Source: Moringa oleifera
Lineage: Eukaryota; Streptophyta; Magnoliopsida; Brassicales; Moringaceae
NCBI GenBank assembly: GCA_021397835.1
Contig: JAJFZO010000609.1
Location: forward strand, 10,790,001-10,854,000
Direction of reading: 5' to 3'
DNA: 64,000 nucleotides
Each line of letters opens with the position of its first letter. The first letter of the stretch is position 1. The translations under genes and the position numbers were made by a program. The notes beneath the pieces are model-generated. The model saw only the letters and a program-made list of their open reading frames with translations, made no database searches and was not told where the DNA came from. Below are positions 12,261 to 23,814 of this stretch, piece after piece.

Positions 12261-13022
12261 TCACTTCTGATTTGAAGAGTGCCCATAAGAAAGCCTTTTT
12301 GTTCATCAAAAACAGACATGGAAACTGGAGGGGATTGCCTGCACTTGTAGATAAATTGGGTGTTCAGACAAAAGAGCAATGAATGTAACTCCCTCCACCA
12401 ACCAATTTTTTATACTGCAAAATGTATACAGCAAAGGTCAGAACCTTTTTACTTGACATAAAATTCTCTGCAGGTACCATTGGCCTTTAAGAGTGATTTA
12501 CAAATCATCATTTGTATGTTAAGACTCCAAAATAAAATTGCCATTGTATAACACATTTCGATTTCTGGCAATCCAGTTTCCAAATTAATTCTTTCTCTGA
12601 AGGTGGTAAGACCAGTGAGTTTCTGTGTAGTTACAGAGTTTCTTCCACACCAGTTCTGATTTCGTTTACCTACCCAGTTCATACACCAGCAGGCCACATG
12701 AACTCAAATGTTTGTGGTTGAAAATTGAAAATTACTTTAGAAAAACAAATGCGAAAAAGAATGGTACCCTTCTATAATATTGTCACAATAAATAGATTGT
12801 GCCTCAAGAATACAAAGGTGATTTCAAAGGTATCTTTTGAAATGTTTGTTGCACTCAAAAAACAAAGCAGCTTTGCTTGATCCTGTATTGGTCTATAAGA
12901 ATTGGGCTCAACTTGATTCGCAATTAAGGGTAATACGTTGGCTTGCAAGGCTGCAACTGGAGTACTCCAGATGTGCTACAATTCACTAGGACTTCTGTTC
13001 TATGCTGCCACAAAACTCCATT
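12261..13022. other. convergent 3' intergenic region
   Basis: The L18ae-like gene (plus) and the LYAR-type gene (minus) converge here, so the interval should be mostly two 3' untranslated regions. I see no gene, RNA or repeat in it. Confidence 0.5.
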
Positions 13023-15702
13023 TCAATCAGTTGCCACAAGTCGTACATACTTGCCATCAACAGCGAACCGTGAGCTTGAATTAACCTGCAAAATGCAATG
13101 AAAGAATGAAATATAGCATTAGAAAACCATACTGGGATAATGAGATGGATTCGGTTTTTTCAGGTCAGATGGGCTGACCTCATCCTCCAGTTTTTCAACA
13201 AGCTGAACTTCATCCTTCATGATGCCAAATTCCTCGAGAGATTTTAGAATGAGCTTTCTCAGTTTTTTAATCTTCAGAACTCCCTCCGGATTCTGCATCA
13301 TATGCACACCAAAAACATAATTCTCTGCATAAGAATACTTAGAAGAATGATGTAAATTAGAAGTTCACTGAAATGGAAGTTAAGCCCCATCTTGGATAAC
13401 GAAAATTTGGACTTCTTTCAACTTATTCAACAAGGTATCTCCACACCAGAAATTTGTTCAGAAGGCCTATCTGAGATCCAGATGTTCATTTACCTATCAT
13501 AGAACTATCAATTGGTCCAGCCAACTTGAACAAACAAACTGTCTCCATAAATACCTTATTGTAATTAAGTCAGTTGAGTGCCTAACATAAGCCATTTTAA
13601 GTCAATGTGTATTAATTACTAGAGCTGTGAAGGAACCATGTAATACACCAATGTATGCTTACTAAGACAAAAGTAGCATACATAACTTTTTTGTCATAGC
13701 TGCAATAAAATTAAAACGAAAGTCACAAAAGATACGTACAGATTTCAAAGCTGATGTGATCAACTTCTTCCATTTGATTTTCTTTTTAGTATCTTCTTTG
13801 GAAGAGCAAGATTTTAACCCCTTGTTTTCTTCTTGCAGTTCATGCTTGGCTTTCTTTGATTGATTCTTTCTGTCATCCACTTCCACTTTTTCAACTTGAA
13901 TCACTTCGCCGTTGCTCATTTCATCTGAATTATCGTCACCCGTCTTTTTTCTAGTACCATCATTGTTAGATGCATCAAGCTTTCTCTTTTTATTTGATGG
14001 CAAATCTCCATTCCCTGCATCTGAGCTGACACATGAAGTGACAGGCTTATGTAGATCTTCCTTTTTCGATTCCCCTGGACCTTCACTGTCAAGTAATTCA
14101 ACCTTGGAAGCATTTTCACTTGGAACCTTCATATCAGGGGCAGATTCTTCAGTCTGCTTAGGTTGTTGCTTAGCATGGAAAGCACGGGCCTTGGCCCTGT
14201 GCTTCTTCCCTTCCGCATGGAGAAGCAAAGTCTGCTTGCTAGTAGCTTTGGTATTGCATAGACTGCAAAATTTAGATAAGTATAAAAGCACTGCCTTAGA
14301 CTCCAACCAAGAGAAAGGAAGCAACAGCAAACAATATTCCACAAAGTACAAAGATTGAAATCATCAAATGAACCGCCACATTAAGCAGTGAAAAAAAAAA
14401 TCCAAGATAAGTCAAAATAAGTAATGAACTAGCTGCTTTGGTCTATAAGACCCAACTTCTTTTGCTTCTAATTACCATCTGAAACAAAATATAAAATAAT
14501 CCTATAAAATGATTTATAATTAGTTTCATGACAGAGAAAGAAATATGAAAATGCCTATATCTGTATTGCCATTCAGGGGAGAGTAATAGCACGTCTATTA
14601 ACACTTTGCATATATAATCCATGAGACAAGGACCATGCATATAATAATAGGTACAAAAAAGGGGGAAAAATGTCAATATACCTACAAAACCATGGAGGGC
14701 GCTCTGACAGCCCAACATTTATATCAACATCAGGCTGTTGCTTTGATTCATTTTTAGGCTTTGTGGCTGCACCATTAGACACCTTCCCTTGCCCCTTTGG
14801 ACCATATTTTTCCTGAAAATAAGAGTAACAAAATGAAAAAGAAACCTCAAAACTGCTACTAATCAATTTTTTTACTCATAGAAGTTCATTAACCTCATAA
14901 TCAACGTGACAAACAAGCTAAGAAATTTGTAAAAGCAAAGTTTCTAAACCAAACCACTCAGCTTTGTCATGAAGAAATTCACCAATCACAAAGAAGAAAG
15001 AAAATCATTCAAAAACCAGTGAATTAAAACTTTTCATTAAGAGGCCCATTCCATCCTTTTTCAGAAAACAGAGGTCTCAAAATGGTAATTTGATATCAGG
15101 CCTAGCATATTAATCAGAGACTGCATCAAAAAAAAAAAAAATTACAATAGCCATTCAATAAAGTTTCTAACATTTGGACTAGATAAGAAATGATGATTAA
15201 ATCCAATAATCTAAGGGAACAAGATAATAATACAAAAATCAATGAAAAAGGGCAAAGACATGGATTTTGGAAAAGGAAAGACATATTAAAGAGAAGAAGA
15301 GGAGATACGAACCGCCTCAGTAATGCATTGTGTGTGCCCCTGAACGCTTTGCTGCCCAAAAACTTCTCCACAATCAATGCACGATAACTGAGCAATCAAA
15401 AAAAAAAGCAAAATCAACCAAAAAGGAATAGATCGTTTGTTTTTCTGGAACCAAAAAAAAAAAAAAAAAAGGTTCGTTTGGCCACGGAGAAACATCACCG
15501 CAAACATGTCAAAGTCAGACCTCAATACAAATGTGCAAATTTAAAAGGTATAGCAGCTACATTTTTCCCAGAATCCACACTATTGCAGATAGTGATTAGA
15601 GAGGGGAAAAATAACCTTGGTAGCAGAGCAAATCCGAAAATGATTAGGCAACTTAGGTTTCTTGAGGTTCTCTCCACAGTCCTCACACTGAAACCAAACC
15701 AT
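13023..15702 (-). CDS. LYAR-type C2HC zinc-finger protein (cell growth-regulating nucleolar protein)
   Basis: Homologue of LYAR, a nucleolar zinc-finger protein linked in animals to pre-rRNA processing and cell growth; the plant role is inferred from the family. Exons (minus): 15616-15702, 15313-15387, 14682-14812, 13740-14262, 13179-13292 and 13023-13085. They join to 330 aa. The N-terminus [18 protein letters not shown] opens the first zinc finger. CIDCGEVF with a following H and C (about residues 31-50) is the LYAR finger, and a third U1-like finger reads [10 protein letters not shown]...LHAEGKKH (about 100-123). The middle is highly charged and Lys/Glu-rich, typical of nucleolar proteins. 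The tail [15 protein letters not shown]...[15 protein letters not shown] matches the conserved C-terminus of plant members. Exon 4 carries most of the low-complexity region. Confidence 0.88.
15453..15470. repeat. poly(A) run in intron of LYAR-type gene
   Basis: Eighteen consecutive A bases lie in intron 1. Such runs are prone to length variation and sequencing error. Confidence 0.9.
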
Positions 15703-15822
15703 CTCTCTCTTTTTTTTTTTTTTCTTCGTATGATGATTACAGCAGGAGCGAGAAATGTCAAATACGCAGAAGTGAGCTTGGCTGCAGAAAATAATCCAGG
15801 GGAGATGGATTTAAACTCTCTC

Positions 15823-15830
15823 TAGGGTTT
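15823..15830 (-). promoter_or_regulatory. telo-box in the upstream region of the LYAR-type gene
   Basis: Minus-strand sequence AAACCCTA, 121-128 bases upstream of the ATG. Telo-boxes are enriched in plant promoters of ribosomal-protein and ribosome-biogenesis genes, which suits a nucleolar protein. The motif is seen directly; its function is inferred. Confidence 0.45.
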
Positions 15831-16135
15831 GTTTTGTGATCGTTTAGCGTTTTCAGTGCCTTCATGACAAACCTTTACTCGAAACGCATCGTTTCAAAGC
15901 TTCCTCACCAAACGCGCCGGTTTCACCCGTTCCGTGTCAAATAAAGAACATTATAGTAATTTCTCATATACGCCCCTGAACCACGTCTATTATAAATGCT
16001 TAAACTATGGGGAGTGCTTACTACAAGAGCAAAAACCTCGTGAAGTTTTTCTCAAACAAATATTTTTTTTATTTTTTATTTTTTATTTATTTTATTTATT
16101 TTGTAATATTCAAAAAATATTTCCTCAACTTATCG

Positions 16136-16380
16136 TCAATTTTTCTCAAAACATTATTATTATGTACATGCACGTGCTCTGAACATCTTAATAATAAATT
16201 AAGTCAAATAACATTAGGCTTACCAACGCCTTACACCAAATAATAACATTTTATAATAAAATTATCATAAAAAATGAACAGCCGATTTCTTCGCTTATAC
16301 ATAATCACATATATCTCACCTGATTAAAGCACTAATATATTCAATATATAATGAACCAAATTAGTTAACTTCTATAGGTA
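16136..16380 (+). repeat. diverged direct repeat, left copy
   Basis: Shares ordered blocks with 17311-17545, including gccgatttcttc/gctgatttcttc, the block around cataatcac...atatctcacct, then cactaatatatt and the exact accaaattagttaacttcta. The similarity is extended but degraded by small indels. Confidence 0.7.
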
Positions 16381-17310
16381 ATACACTAATATATTTAATA
16401 AATCAAAACACATTAAAATTACAAAAATATTCAATATTAATATTTTAAAAAATTATAAACCTTCAAATCCATATCAAAACTGTTAATAATATTAATAATA
16501 TACTATTATTTTTTCTTTAAAAATAATTATATATAATAATATAATAAAAAATTAAATTCAATAAAAGACGGAAAAAAAAAACTTATGACAAAACACAGTT
16601 TTAAGCTCCTAAGAAAATATTTTATCTCAGCAATCACTTACTTTTGCAATAAAAGACCTACAAATCCCTTAATTTTCAAAAGTAATAGTCAAGAGTTTTG
16701 CGTATTTTATTTTTATAATTTTTAAATATAATAAGTAGAAAACAATAAAACTCTTTAATTTTTGAATAATTTTAATATATATATAAAATAATAATGAAAA
16801 GCAAGATAAAATAAACTCTTTAAAAAATAAAAAAGAATTAAAAAAATCTACTAAGTTTACTTAGACACAAAACCAAATAACAGTTCAAATTAATAATACC
16901 CTTTTTGTATTATTGCAAAAAAAAAAGAGAGAGAGAGAATTTACGACAATACATAACTAATCATTATCAATCTCTTAGAGAAAATACAAAATATAGTAAT
17001 AAAGTAAATATTTTAGCTTATAAAGAATTAATAACAAAAAATAATTCTAAGCCCGTAAAAAAACATTTTTTAATGACTTTGGTGACTTTTTTTTTTCAAA
17101 CAACTAATTAAACAATTTATATTATCAACTTTTTAATAAATTTGAAGTCAAATAATATCAATCTTCTCAATCATAGTAAAGCTGAAATTTAATTTTTTAA
17201 AATAAATATTATTAATAAATTAAATCTTAAAATTATACATATATATAACTTAATTTATAAATCTATTTTGACGGTTCAAAATCATAAGCAGATATATCAC
17301 TTACTCTACC

Positions 17311-17545
17311 TTCAATTTATTTTTTTTCAAAATGTTGTTTTTATATACATGCATTTGAAATCATAATAATAAAATAAGTCAAACAATACAATGATTAGCA
17401 ATGTATTACACCACATAATAATAATTTTTTTAATTTATCTTCATACAAAATTAACTAAGCTGATTTCTTCACGTCTGCATAATCACGAATATCTCACCTA
17501 ATTAATACACTAATATATTAAACCAAATTAGTTAACTTCTATACG
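17311..17545 (+). repeat. diverged direct repeat, right copy
   Basis: Same orientation as the copy at 16136-16380, with about 930 bases between them. The pair could be the degraded terminal repeats of a small non-autonomous element, or a simple old segmental duplication. No coding capacity lies between the copies, and I see no clear target-site duplication. Confidence 0.7.
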
Positions 17546-20173
17546 TGACTGTTTGAGATCTCTGAGAGGACTTTGACTCAATTTTCATAAGTGTTAAATA
17601 ATTTAATATTGAATATATCAAATAAATAAATATTTTTGTCATATACAAAAATCATATTATTAAGTAATATTTATCATATAGTGAGTGTCTATTCATATAT
17701 GTTAATGTACGGGATGACATATAAAATATATTTTAATTAGTTACTTACAATTAAAAATGAAAATATTTGGATAAGAAAATCCCACGTGGGTGAAAAGAAC
17801 AGGCTGTCCACCGGAAAGTTAGCTGTTGGAGAAACTTGTAGGACACCTCCTGGTCAGTGGGTGTCCTTCCCCCAATCTGTTACCTGGCTCTGCACTCCAT
17901 TACTTTTTCAGTTTACTTCTTTTAATTTTTTAAGACTACTAGAAATCAACAGTTCATTAAGCTAATAACGTTGGCACACGCTTTGCTGTCGCGCGTGTTA
18001 ATCACGGCAAGAACGGGGGCATGCCAAGTCTTTATTCACTGCTTTAGTTCCAAACACGGAACTCAAAACGAAGGCGTTTCAGAAAAAGTAACTCGTTCGT
18101 GGGGCCCATGTATTAAAAGAGGCGGGACCTGGATAAGATAAACGCTACGTTTCAAATTTTATCTTTTTTCCTCGAAGAAATGCCGGTGCCATTGCCATGA
18201 TTTTGAGAGACAAAGTAATTGCCACCCTCGGCGTTGGGACCTCTATTCTGTTTTTCCACTCTTGTTTGGTTGGCATGAAAATTAAAAAATAAGATTTAAA
18301 AAAATATTTAAAGATAAATATTACATATATACATATTTTTTAAAAATATTTTTAAATAATTTAATTAAACATTAATTTAAAATAATAATAAAAAATAAAA
18401 ATATTTTATTATTAAAATATTTAAAAAATAAATCAAACACGTTCTGCATTTTATTTTGATTTTAGCTTTCAAATTTAATTAATTTTTAACTCACAAGTTA
18501 CTAGTCACAAATTTTATAATTTTTTGATTAAATAATTTTTAAAAATATTTTAATATTAAAATATTAAAATATTATTTACGAATGTATTTTATTTTTAAAT
18601 TTTTTGATTCAGTTTAATTTAATTTAAATTAATAAATTAATATTTGTTTGAAAATTTTTTAAAAAGAAATATTCTTTTGAAAGAGATAATATGTTTTATG
18701 TGATGTTTACTTGATATTTTACTACACACTATTTGAATTTTCAAATTTATATTAAATATTTCATTAAGGAATAAATTATTTTAAAATAAATAATATTTAT
18801 GATACAACAAAGAGTTGAGAGCAGTTGATGTAAAAAGTGAAACAATGAATCACGAAAAAAGTTATATTGTTATGGTAAATAGTTAAAAGTGAAAAACAAA
18901 TAATGAAAGGAGAATGTTTTTGAGACAAAGTGTCAACTAAAAGCTTTTCGAGTTTTGCTCCGAATGGTTATAATCATTGCCACCACGCTCCAGTTGCACA
19001 GAAGTACCATTTAATGAGTTTCCGAAATTGCCTCCCTGTCTCCCCTTAAATAATATTAAAGCTCAAACAACACCCGCCAAGGGATCCCGCCCAAACGACT
19101 CCGTTTCTATCTGGTCTTTTGCTTCAAGCTTCTTAACAGAATGTACATTCAAGAAACACTTAATCGGATTTTTTTATTAATTTGAGTTTAATAAAATTAA
19201 CAGTTAAATTTTTTATTTATTTTTAATATTAATATTATAAATATTTTTTAAAAAATAAGTACAAAAAATAACTAAATGCACTTATCCAAAAACATTAAGC
19301 AATTAACCAAATTAGGGGAAATCCCTCAGCCATTAAATGAACCTAAAAGGAAACTTCTGATTAAAGAACATTTAATTGAATCTGACACACAGGGTGGAGC
19401 TTTTAAGCTATTATACTCCAAAATTATATCAATGAGCATTTGTATAAAACATATTCTTCATTGTTAATGGATGAGTTTTTAAATTACAAAAATAAATATA
19501 TTAATGTTTGTTATAATAAAATCAAACATCATTACAACGTGTACTCTGAAATTAGGATTATTTATTTAAGAAATGATTATCTTATTACAATATAAACCCC
19601 AAAAAAAATTACAGTGACATTTTCTAAGACTTGCTGTTTTGACCATTTTGGTAACTAAAAATTTGACATTTGCGATATGAATTGGTGCACTTGGGCATGG
19701 ATATAGCATTTCCTAGAGACCCAAATTAATATTAAGAACTTAAGTCAATATTTACAGTTGATGGGAAAGTTCCAAATTCTACCCAAAAGGGGTCTAGAAC
19801 AAATTTACACATTCCTTGAAAGAAATAATCACCAGGGAAGACAAGACTTTACTTCTAATTTCATGACCACAAAGAATATCAGGCGTGCGTCCCGGTACCC
19901 ATAAAAAGGGTATTTGATGAATAATCCACCCTAATTAGGGAGATACCTTGCTTGACGGTTTAGATAAAAATCAAGTGTATATCATATAGTTTAGATTCTT
20001 ATTATATATGTAATTTCTGATTATGTTATATGTTCAGTTGATTGACATTTGAATATGCATTATTTCCTTTCTTGCAACTCAATATATCTGTCTTCCACAG
20101 CCAGGAGCCTATAGCAAGCGCTGCTGCTTGTCCTTCATCAAAAGCTACTACCCAAAACTGATAATTCAAAGCA

Positions 20174-21985
20174 ATGATGGAGTCAAACAGAGACCCACCG
20201 TCGTTATGGCCGCAGCTGGGCGCTTCCATGCCTCGCCGGCGGTCGTCGTCTCCTCTCCTCAGTCCGCCGTTGCTTATCATAATCTTACCCATCGCCGGTT
20301 TACTTCTCTTGTTCTTTGCGGTTCCTCCGTTTCTCTCTGCCACCTCTCATATTCTCCGACCCAACTCGTCGGTCAAGAAAAGTTGGGACTCACTTAATAT
20401 ACTTCTTGTGTTGTTTGCGATTCTATGCGGTGTGTTTGCTCGAAGAAACGACGACGATTCGTCCTCTCGTGACGATAACAATGTCGTCAATGTTGCACGG
20501 GATGCGGCAGATGAGAAAGGGATTTCTGGTTCGCAACAATGGTTTGATCAGTATTCTGCTGACAGGGGTAGGATCTATAACACTCCTCCGATGAGCGGAC
20601 TGGGATCCGGCGCGGGCCGGTTGAGGAGGAGCAGTAGCTCCTACCCGGATCTGAGGCAAGACTCCCTGTGGGAAACCGGTGATGACAGGTTCCGGTTCTT
20701 TGATGATTACGAGATAAGCAAGTATCGGTCACCGGCAACCTCGGATCATCATCACGTTCAATTTCGCAGACGGCGGGGTGCAGTCGGAGAATCCGAAGCT
20801 AAGGTGATTCCAGTAGATACTTTTGTGATTCGTACGTCATCGCCGCCGCCACCAATGACGCCGATGTCTCCTGAGCCACCTCCTCCTCCGCCGCCTCCCC
20901 CGCCGGTGGTTGACCACAAGCCGAGACGAACGTATCAGTCCCCAAGGAATAAAGACAAGGTAGAGAAGGCGAGGGAGAGGGTTGTTCAGTCTACAGAAAT
21001 CACGACGCCCCCGCCAACGCCACCGCCTCCTCCACCTCCACCTCCACCTCCGGTGCGGGTGATGTATGGATCAGAGCCGAGGTTCGGTAAAATTGAGCGT
21101 AGAAAGAGTAATGCAACTAAGGAGATTAAAATGGCTTTGGCTTCATTTATACATAATCAGAGAAAGAAAAAGAAGAAACAGAAGACCAAGAACGCCCCAT
21201 ATGACATTCATCATCACCACCTTCACTCACCAATACCTGAACCATCACCTTATAACTATTCCACTATACCACCACCGCCTCCTCCTCCACCACCACCGTC
21301 GGTCTTTCATAGCTTATTTAGAAAGGGAAGCAAGGGTAAAAGGGTTCACTCCGTCCCCGCACCACCACCACCTCCGCCACCGCCACCAGCACAACAATTC
21401 TCATCAACCCGTTCATCCAAAAGAAAGAGCCATGTCCAACCGCCGCCTCCGCCACCCCCAGCACCCCCAACACCTCCCCGACGACGAACTCCAGTACACA
21501 CGGGCCGGCCTCCGCTGCCAATAAGACTGAACAATTTCCACGACGAAAATATAAGCAGCGGCAGCCGGTCCCCGGTAATTCCAATGCCACCGCCGCCCCC
21601 ACCTCCGCCATTCAGAATGCCGGAGATGAAGTTCGTGAGGCGGGGAGGTTTCGTTAGAATACGAAGCGCTCAAAGCTCTCGGTGCGGCTCCCCTGAGTTG
21701 GACGATATCGATCTTTCCCCGAGCAAGGCAGAATCAGAAACGGCAAGCGTGATAGACGACGATGATGATGGGCGCAGTAGTCACAGTGGAGGTGGGTCGG
21801 TCTTCTGTCACAGCCCTGACGTCAACGCCAAAGCGGACACCTTCATTGCTAGGCTCAGGGATGGGTGGAGGCTTGAGAAGATGAACTCCATGCGGGAGCA
21901 GCAGAAAACGGGCCATTTCCCCGGCCCACAGCACCCCGCAACACGAACCCAGATCGGAACTGAAGCAAATTTGTCCCGAAGCTGA
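20174..21985 (+). CDS. proline-rich DUF4408/DUF761 membrane-anchored protein
   Basis: Single-exon gene for a 603-aa plant protein of the 'hydroxyproline-rich glycoprotein / DUF761' type; the molecular function is unknown. Two hydrophobic segments near the N-terminus (roughly residues 35-60 and 72-90) fit the DUF4408 region and a membrane anchor. The body is dominated by about seven pure or nearly pure proline tracts separated by Arg/Ser/Lys-rich stretches, with a basic Lys-rich cluster near residues 330-342. An acidic D-rich patch precedes the C-terminal DUF761 motif DVNAKADTFIARLRDGWRLE (about 549-568). The PP-rich tracts resemble formin FH1 regions, but no FH2 domain follows. The start at 20174 is the first ATG of the frame and directly precedes the expected N-terminus. 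A neighbouring frame across the proline tracts is open only because of the CCN composition. Confidence 0.88.
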   Translation: MMESNRDPPSLWPQLGASMPRRRSSSPLLSPPLLIIILPIAGLLLLFFAVPPFLSATSHILRPNSSVKKSWDSLNILLVLFAILCGVFARRNDDDSSSRDDNNVVNVARDAADEKGISGSQQWFDQYSADRGRIYNTPPMSGLGSGAGRLRRSSSSYPDLRQDSLWETGDDRFRFFDDYEISKYRSPATSDHHHVQFRRRRGAVGESEAKVIPVDTFVIRTSSPPPPMTPMSPEPPPPPPPPPPVVDHKPRRTYQSPRNKDKVEKARERVVQSTEITTPPPTPPPPPPPPPPPVRVMYGSEPRFGKIERRKSNATKEIKMALASFIHNQRKKKKKQKTKNAPYDIHHHHLHSPIPEPSPYNYSTIPPPPPPPPPPSVFHSLFRKGSKGKRVHSVPAPPPPPPPPPAQQFSSTRSSKRKSHVQPPPPPPPAPPTPPRRRTPVHTGRPPLPIRLNNFHDENISSGSRSPVIPMPPPPPPPPFRMPEMKFVRRGGFVRIRSAQSSRCGSPELDDIDLSPSKAESETASVIDDDDDGRSSHSGGGSVFCHSPDVNAKADTFIARLRDGWRLEKMNSMREQQKTGHFPGPQHPATRTQIGTEANLSRS

Positions 21986-23814
21986 TTCAATTTACCTCTA
22001 GCAAACAAAGCATTAAACGCACCCAAAAGCATATAATACAAGGTATATGACATAGTATATTATCGTATATAACTGATGAAAATGAAGAGGAAGGTAAGAT
22101 GTGGTTTTAATTCACATCTCGGTTCCTCCCCATTGCAGATGTGAAATTTGGTTTGGCTTGTATAGGTTAGTGGCAGTGGGTTCTGACTGTGTTTTTTTTT
22201 TTTTTTTGGGTTCACCTCTTGGAGCCGCTATGGGAGTTGTGAGTTAAGGGTTTGAATTGTTCCTTTGATTGTGTTACATTGTTATACAGCATGTATAGGT
22301 GGTGTGATCTATGACTATCAGCAGTGGGCTCTGATTATGTTTTTTTTTTGGCTCTGAACATCGGAGTCCCTGCTTCTTACCCTCTTGACTCTGTAGAAGA
22401 TGATGCAAGTTTGGGTTCTGAGTTTGTTTCCTGTTTAACCTTTGAACTGTACTGCAGTCTTATTGTACGTGTAGGAAATGATAAGGTTGTGTTCTGAGTG
22501 CAATTTATGCACGTAGAGTTGGAGCAGAATGAGTTTCTGATTGTCCAGAATTCTTCTTTTTAGCTTCCCATGATGCTATTCATGTTAAAACTTGGAGTAA
22601 ACTCAGTAAGGATAGATTATTTCAGGAGAACAAACTTATGCTTATCTAATATTGCTCTTTGTTGTTGCCTGGTGGTGGTTAATTCAATTCAATTATAAAT
22701 TTAAATATGTGATAATTTTATGAGGTGTTTTTTAAGGTATGATTTATGATAAAATATGTAATACCTTACTAAATTATATAGTTTATTATATTACATTATT
22801 TTTACAAAAAAATTAAAAATTTTAAATTAATGATCACAATTTCGCTATAAAGTCATAAATTTTTTTATATTACTTTACATCTTTTTTTAGGATAATTTAT
22901 CTTTAAGATAAGGTGTCCTAAAGATAAAATGTCATGTGAGGAGATAAATATGTTTATCACTCTAACCTATTTTGCCCCAATCTTATTTACACAAAAAAAA
23001 AAAAAAAAAAAAACTCCAATGCTATTAATCTTTCTTAGATAATGATAATTTGTTAAGTAAGTTTATGCTGAATTTTTTATAAAAAATAAAAAAATAAATA
23101 GTATATTATAAAAATCAGAAATTCTTATGCATGATTCTGAATGTCTACCGCTGCCTTTACAATTTGAAGTAAACACGTAAGTCTCTTTGTTATGGTAGAC
23201 TTCTCAAGGATAATTTATCAAAAGGGAGAGGAAAGTGAGTGGGATGGATGAACATGGCTTGGGGCACAATCCTTGAATATCAATTGGGTGAACATATAAA
23301 CTTCAATACAGTGTGTTCCGCTATTTATTATCAACTTTTTTTCTTTGAACTTTTTGGTAAAGGGAGAAGGCAGGGCCATGCCATGATTGAATCCGATAAA
23401 TACGTCTCACCAACTGATTAGATTCTTTTATTCCGCAAAATTTTCCTTTTGCTCCGTTTGGTGGCCAACGTTATGATACAAACCCTTGATCTACTCTCTC
23501 TCTCTGAACCCTAACTGATGTTTGGCAAATGACGGAAGTGTGGATCACGAGGTGTTTTGTTTTTATCCATTGGGTCACTGAAGGTCAAGAATCTCAGTGT
23601 CCTGGTCTTCAAGGACACAAGGCCGGGCTTGACCTGACTGGTTTTAGTTACTTCAGGCCCAAAGTCAACAACACCTCAAAATCGCAGTTAAGAGAGAGAG
23701 AGAGTAAACCAAACCCCATTGGCAAGTAACAAAAAGGAATACCAGAAGACTTGAAGGAAAATCCTTAGGGTTGTTCTTCTTCTCAAGAGTCGGGGAATTC
23801 CTGCAGACCGCGGA
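21986..23814. other. intergenic region between DUF761 gene and VIP3
   Basis: Begins with the 3' flank of the DUF761 gene, which holds two T-runs (22192-22207 and about 22341-22349), each after a similar gcagtggg-containing block. An AT-rich part with an A-run of about 21 bases (22993-23013) follows. The right end should carry the VIP3 promoter. No gene is supported. Confidence 0.5.
23507..23661 (+). promoter_or_regulatory. telo-box and site II-like motif upstream of VIP3
   Basis: AACCCTAA occurs at 23507-23514 and AGGCCCA (TGGGCCT on the other strand) at 23655-23661, about 300 and 155 bases before the VIP3 ATG. Telo-box plus TGGGCY is a common pairing in promoters of constitutively expressed plant genes. 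The motifs are seen; their activity is inferred. Confidence 0.35.

Larger units (their letters stand above)
15831..20173. other. long AT-rich intergenic region
   Basis: No gene can be supported. It contains a pair of diverged direct repeats (16136-16380 and 17311-17545) and a more GC-balanced island at about 17770-18250 with a palindromic CCACGTGG (17782-17789). Very AT-rich segments cover 16050-17560 and 18270-18800. The last few hundred bases before 20174 should contain the promoter and leader of the DUF761 gene. Confidence 0.55.

Noticed and set aside
13912..14358. 148-codon plus-strand open frame
   Set aside because: Antisense shadow of the large charged exon of the LYAR-type gene; no domain of its own.
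21066..21611. Long alternate-frame and antisense frames rich in His/Pro or Gly
   Set aside because: By-products of the CCN proline tracts of the DUF761 gene, whose codons leave other frames open.
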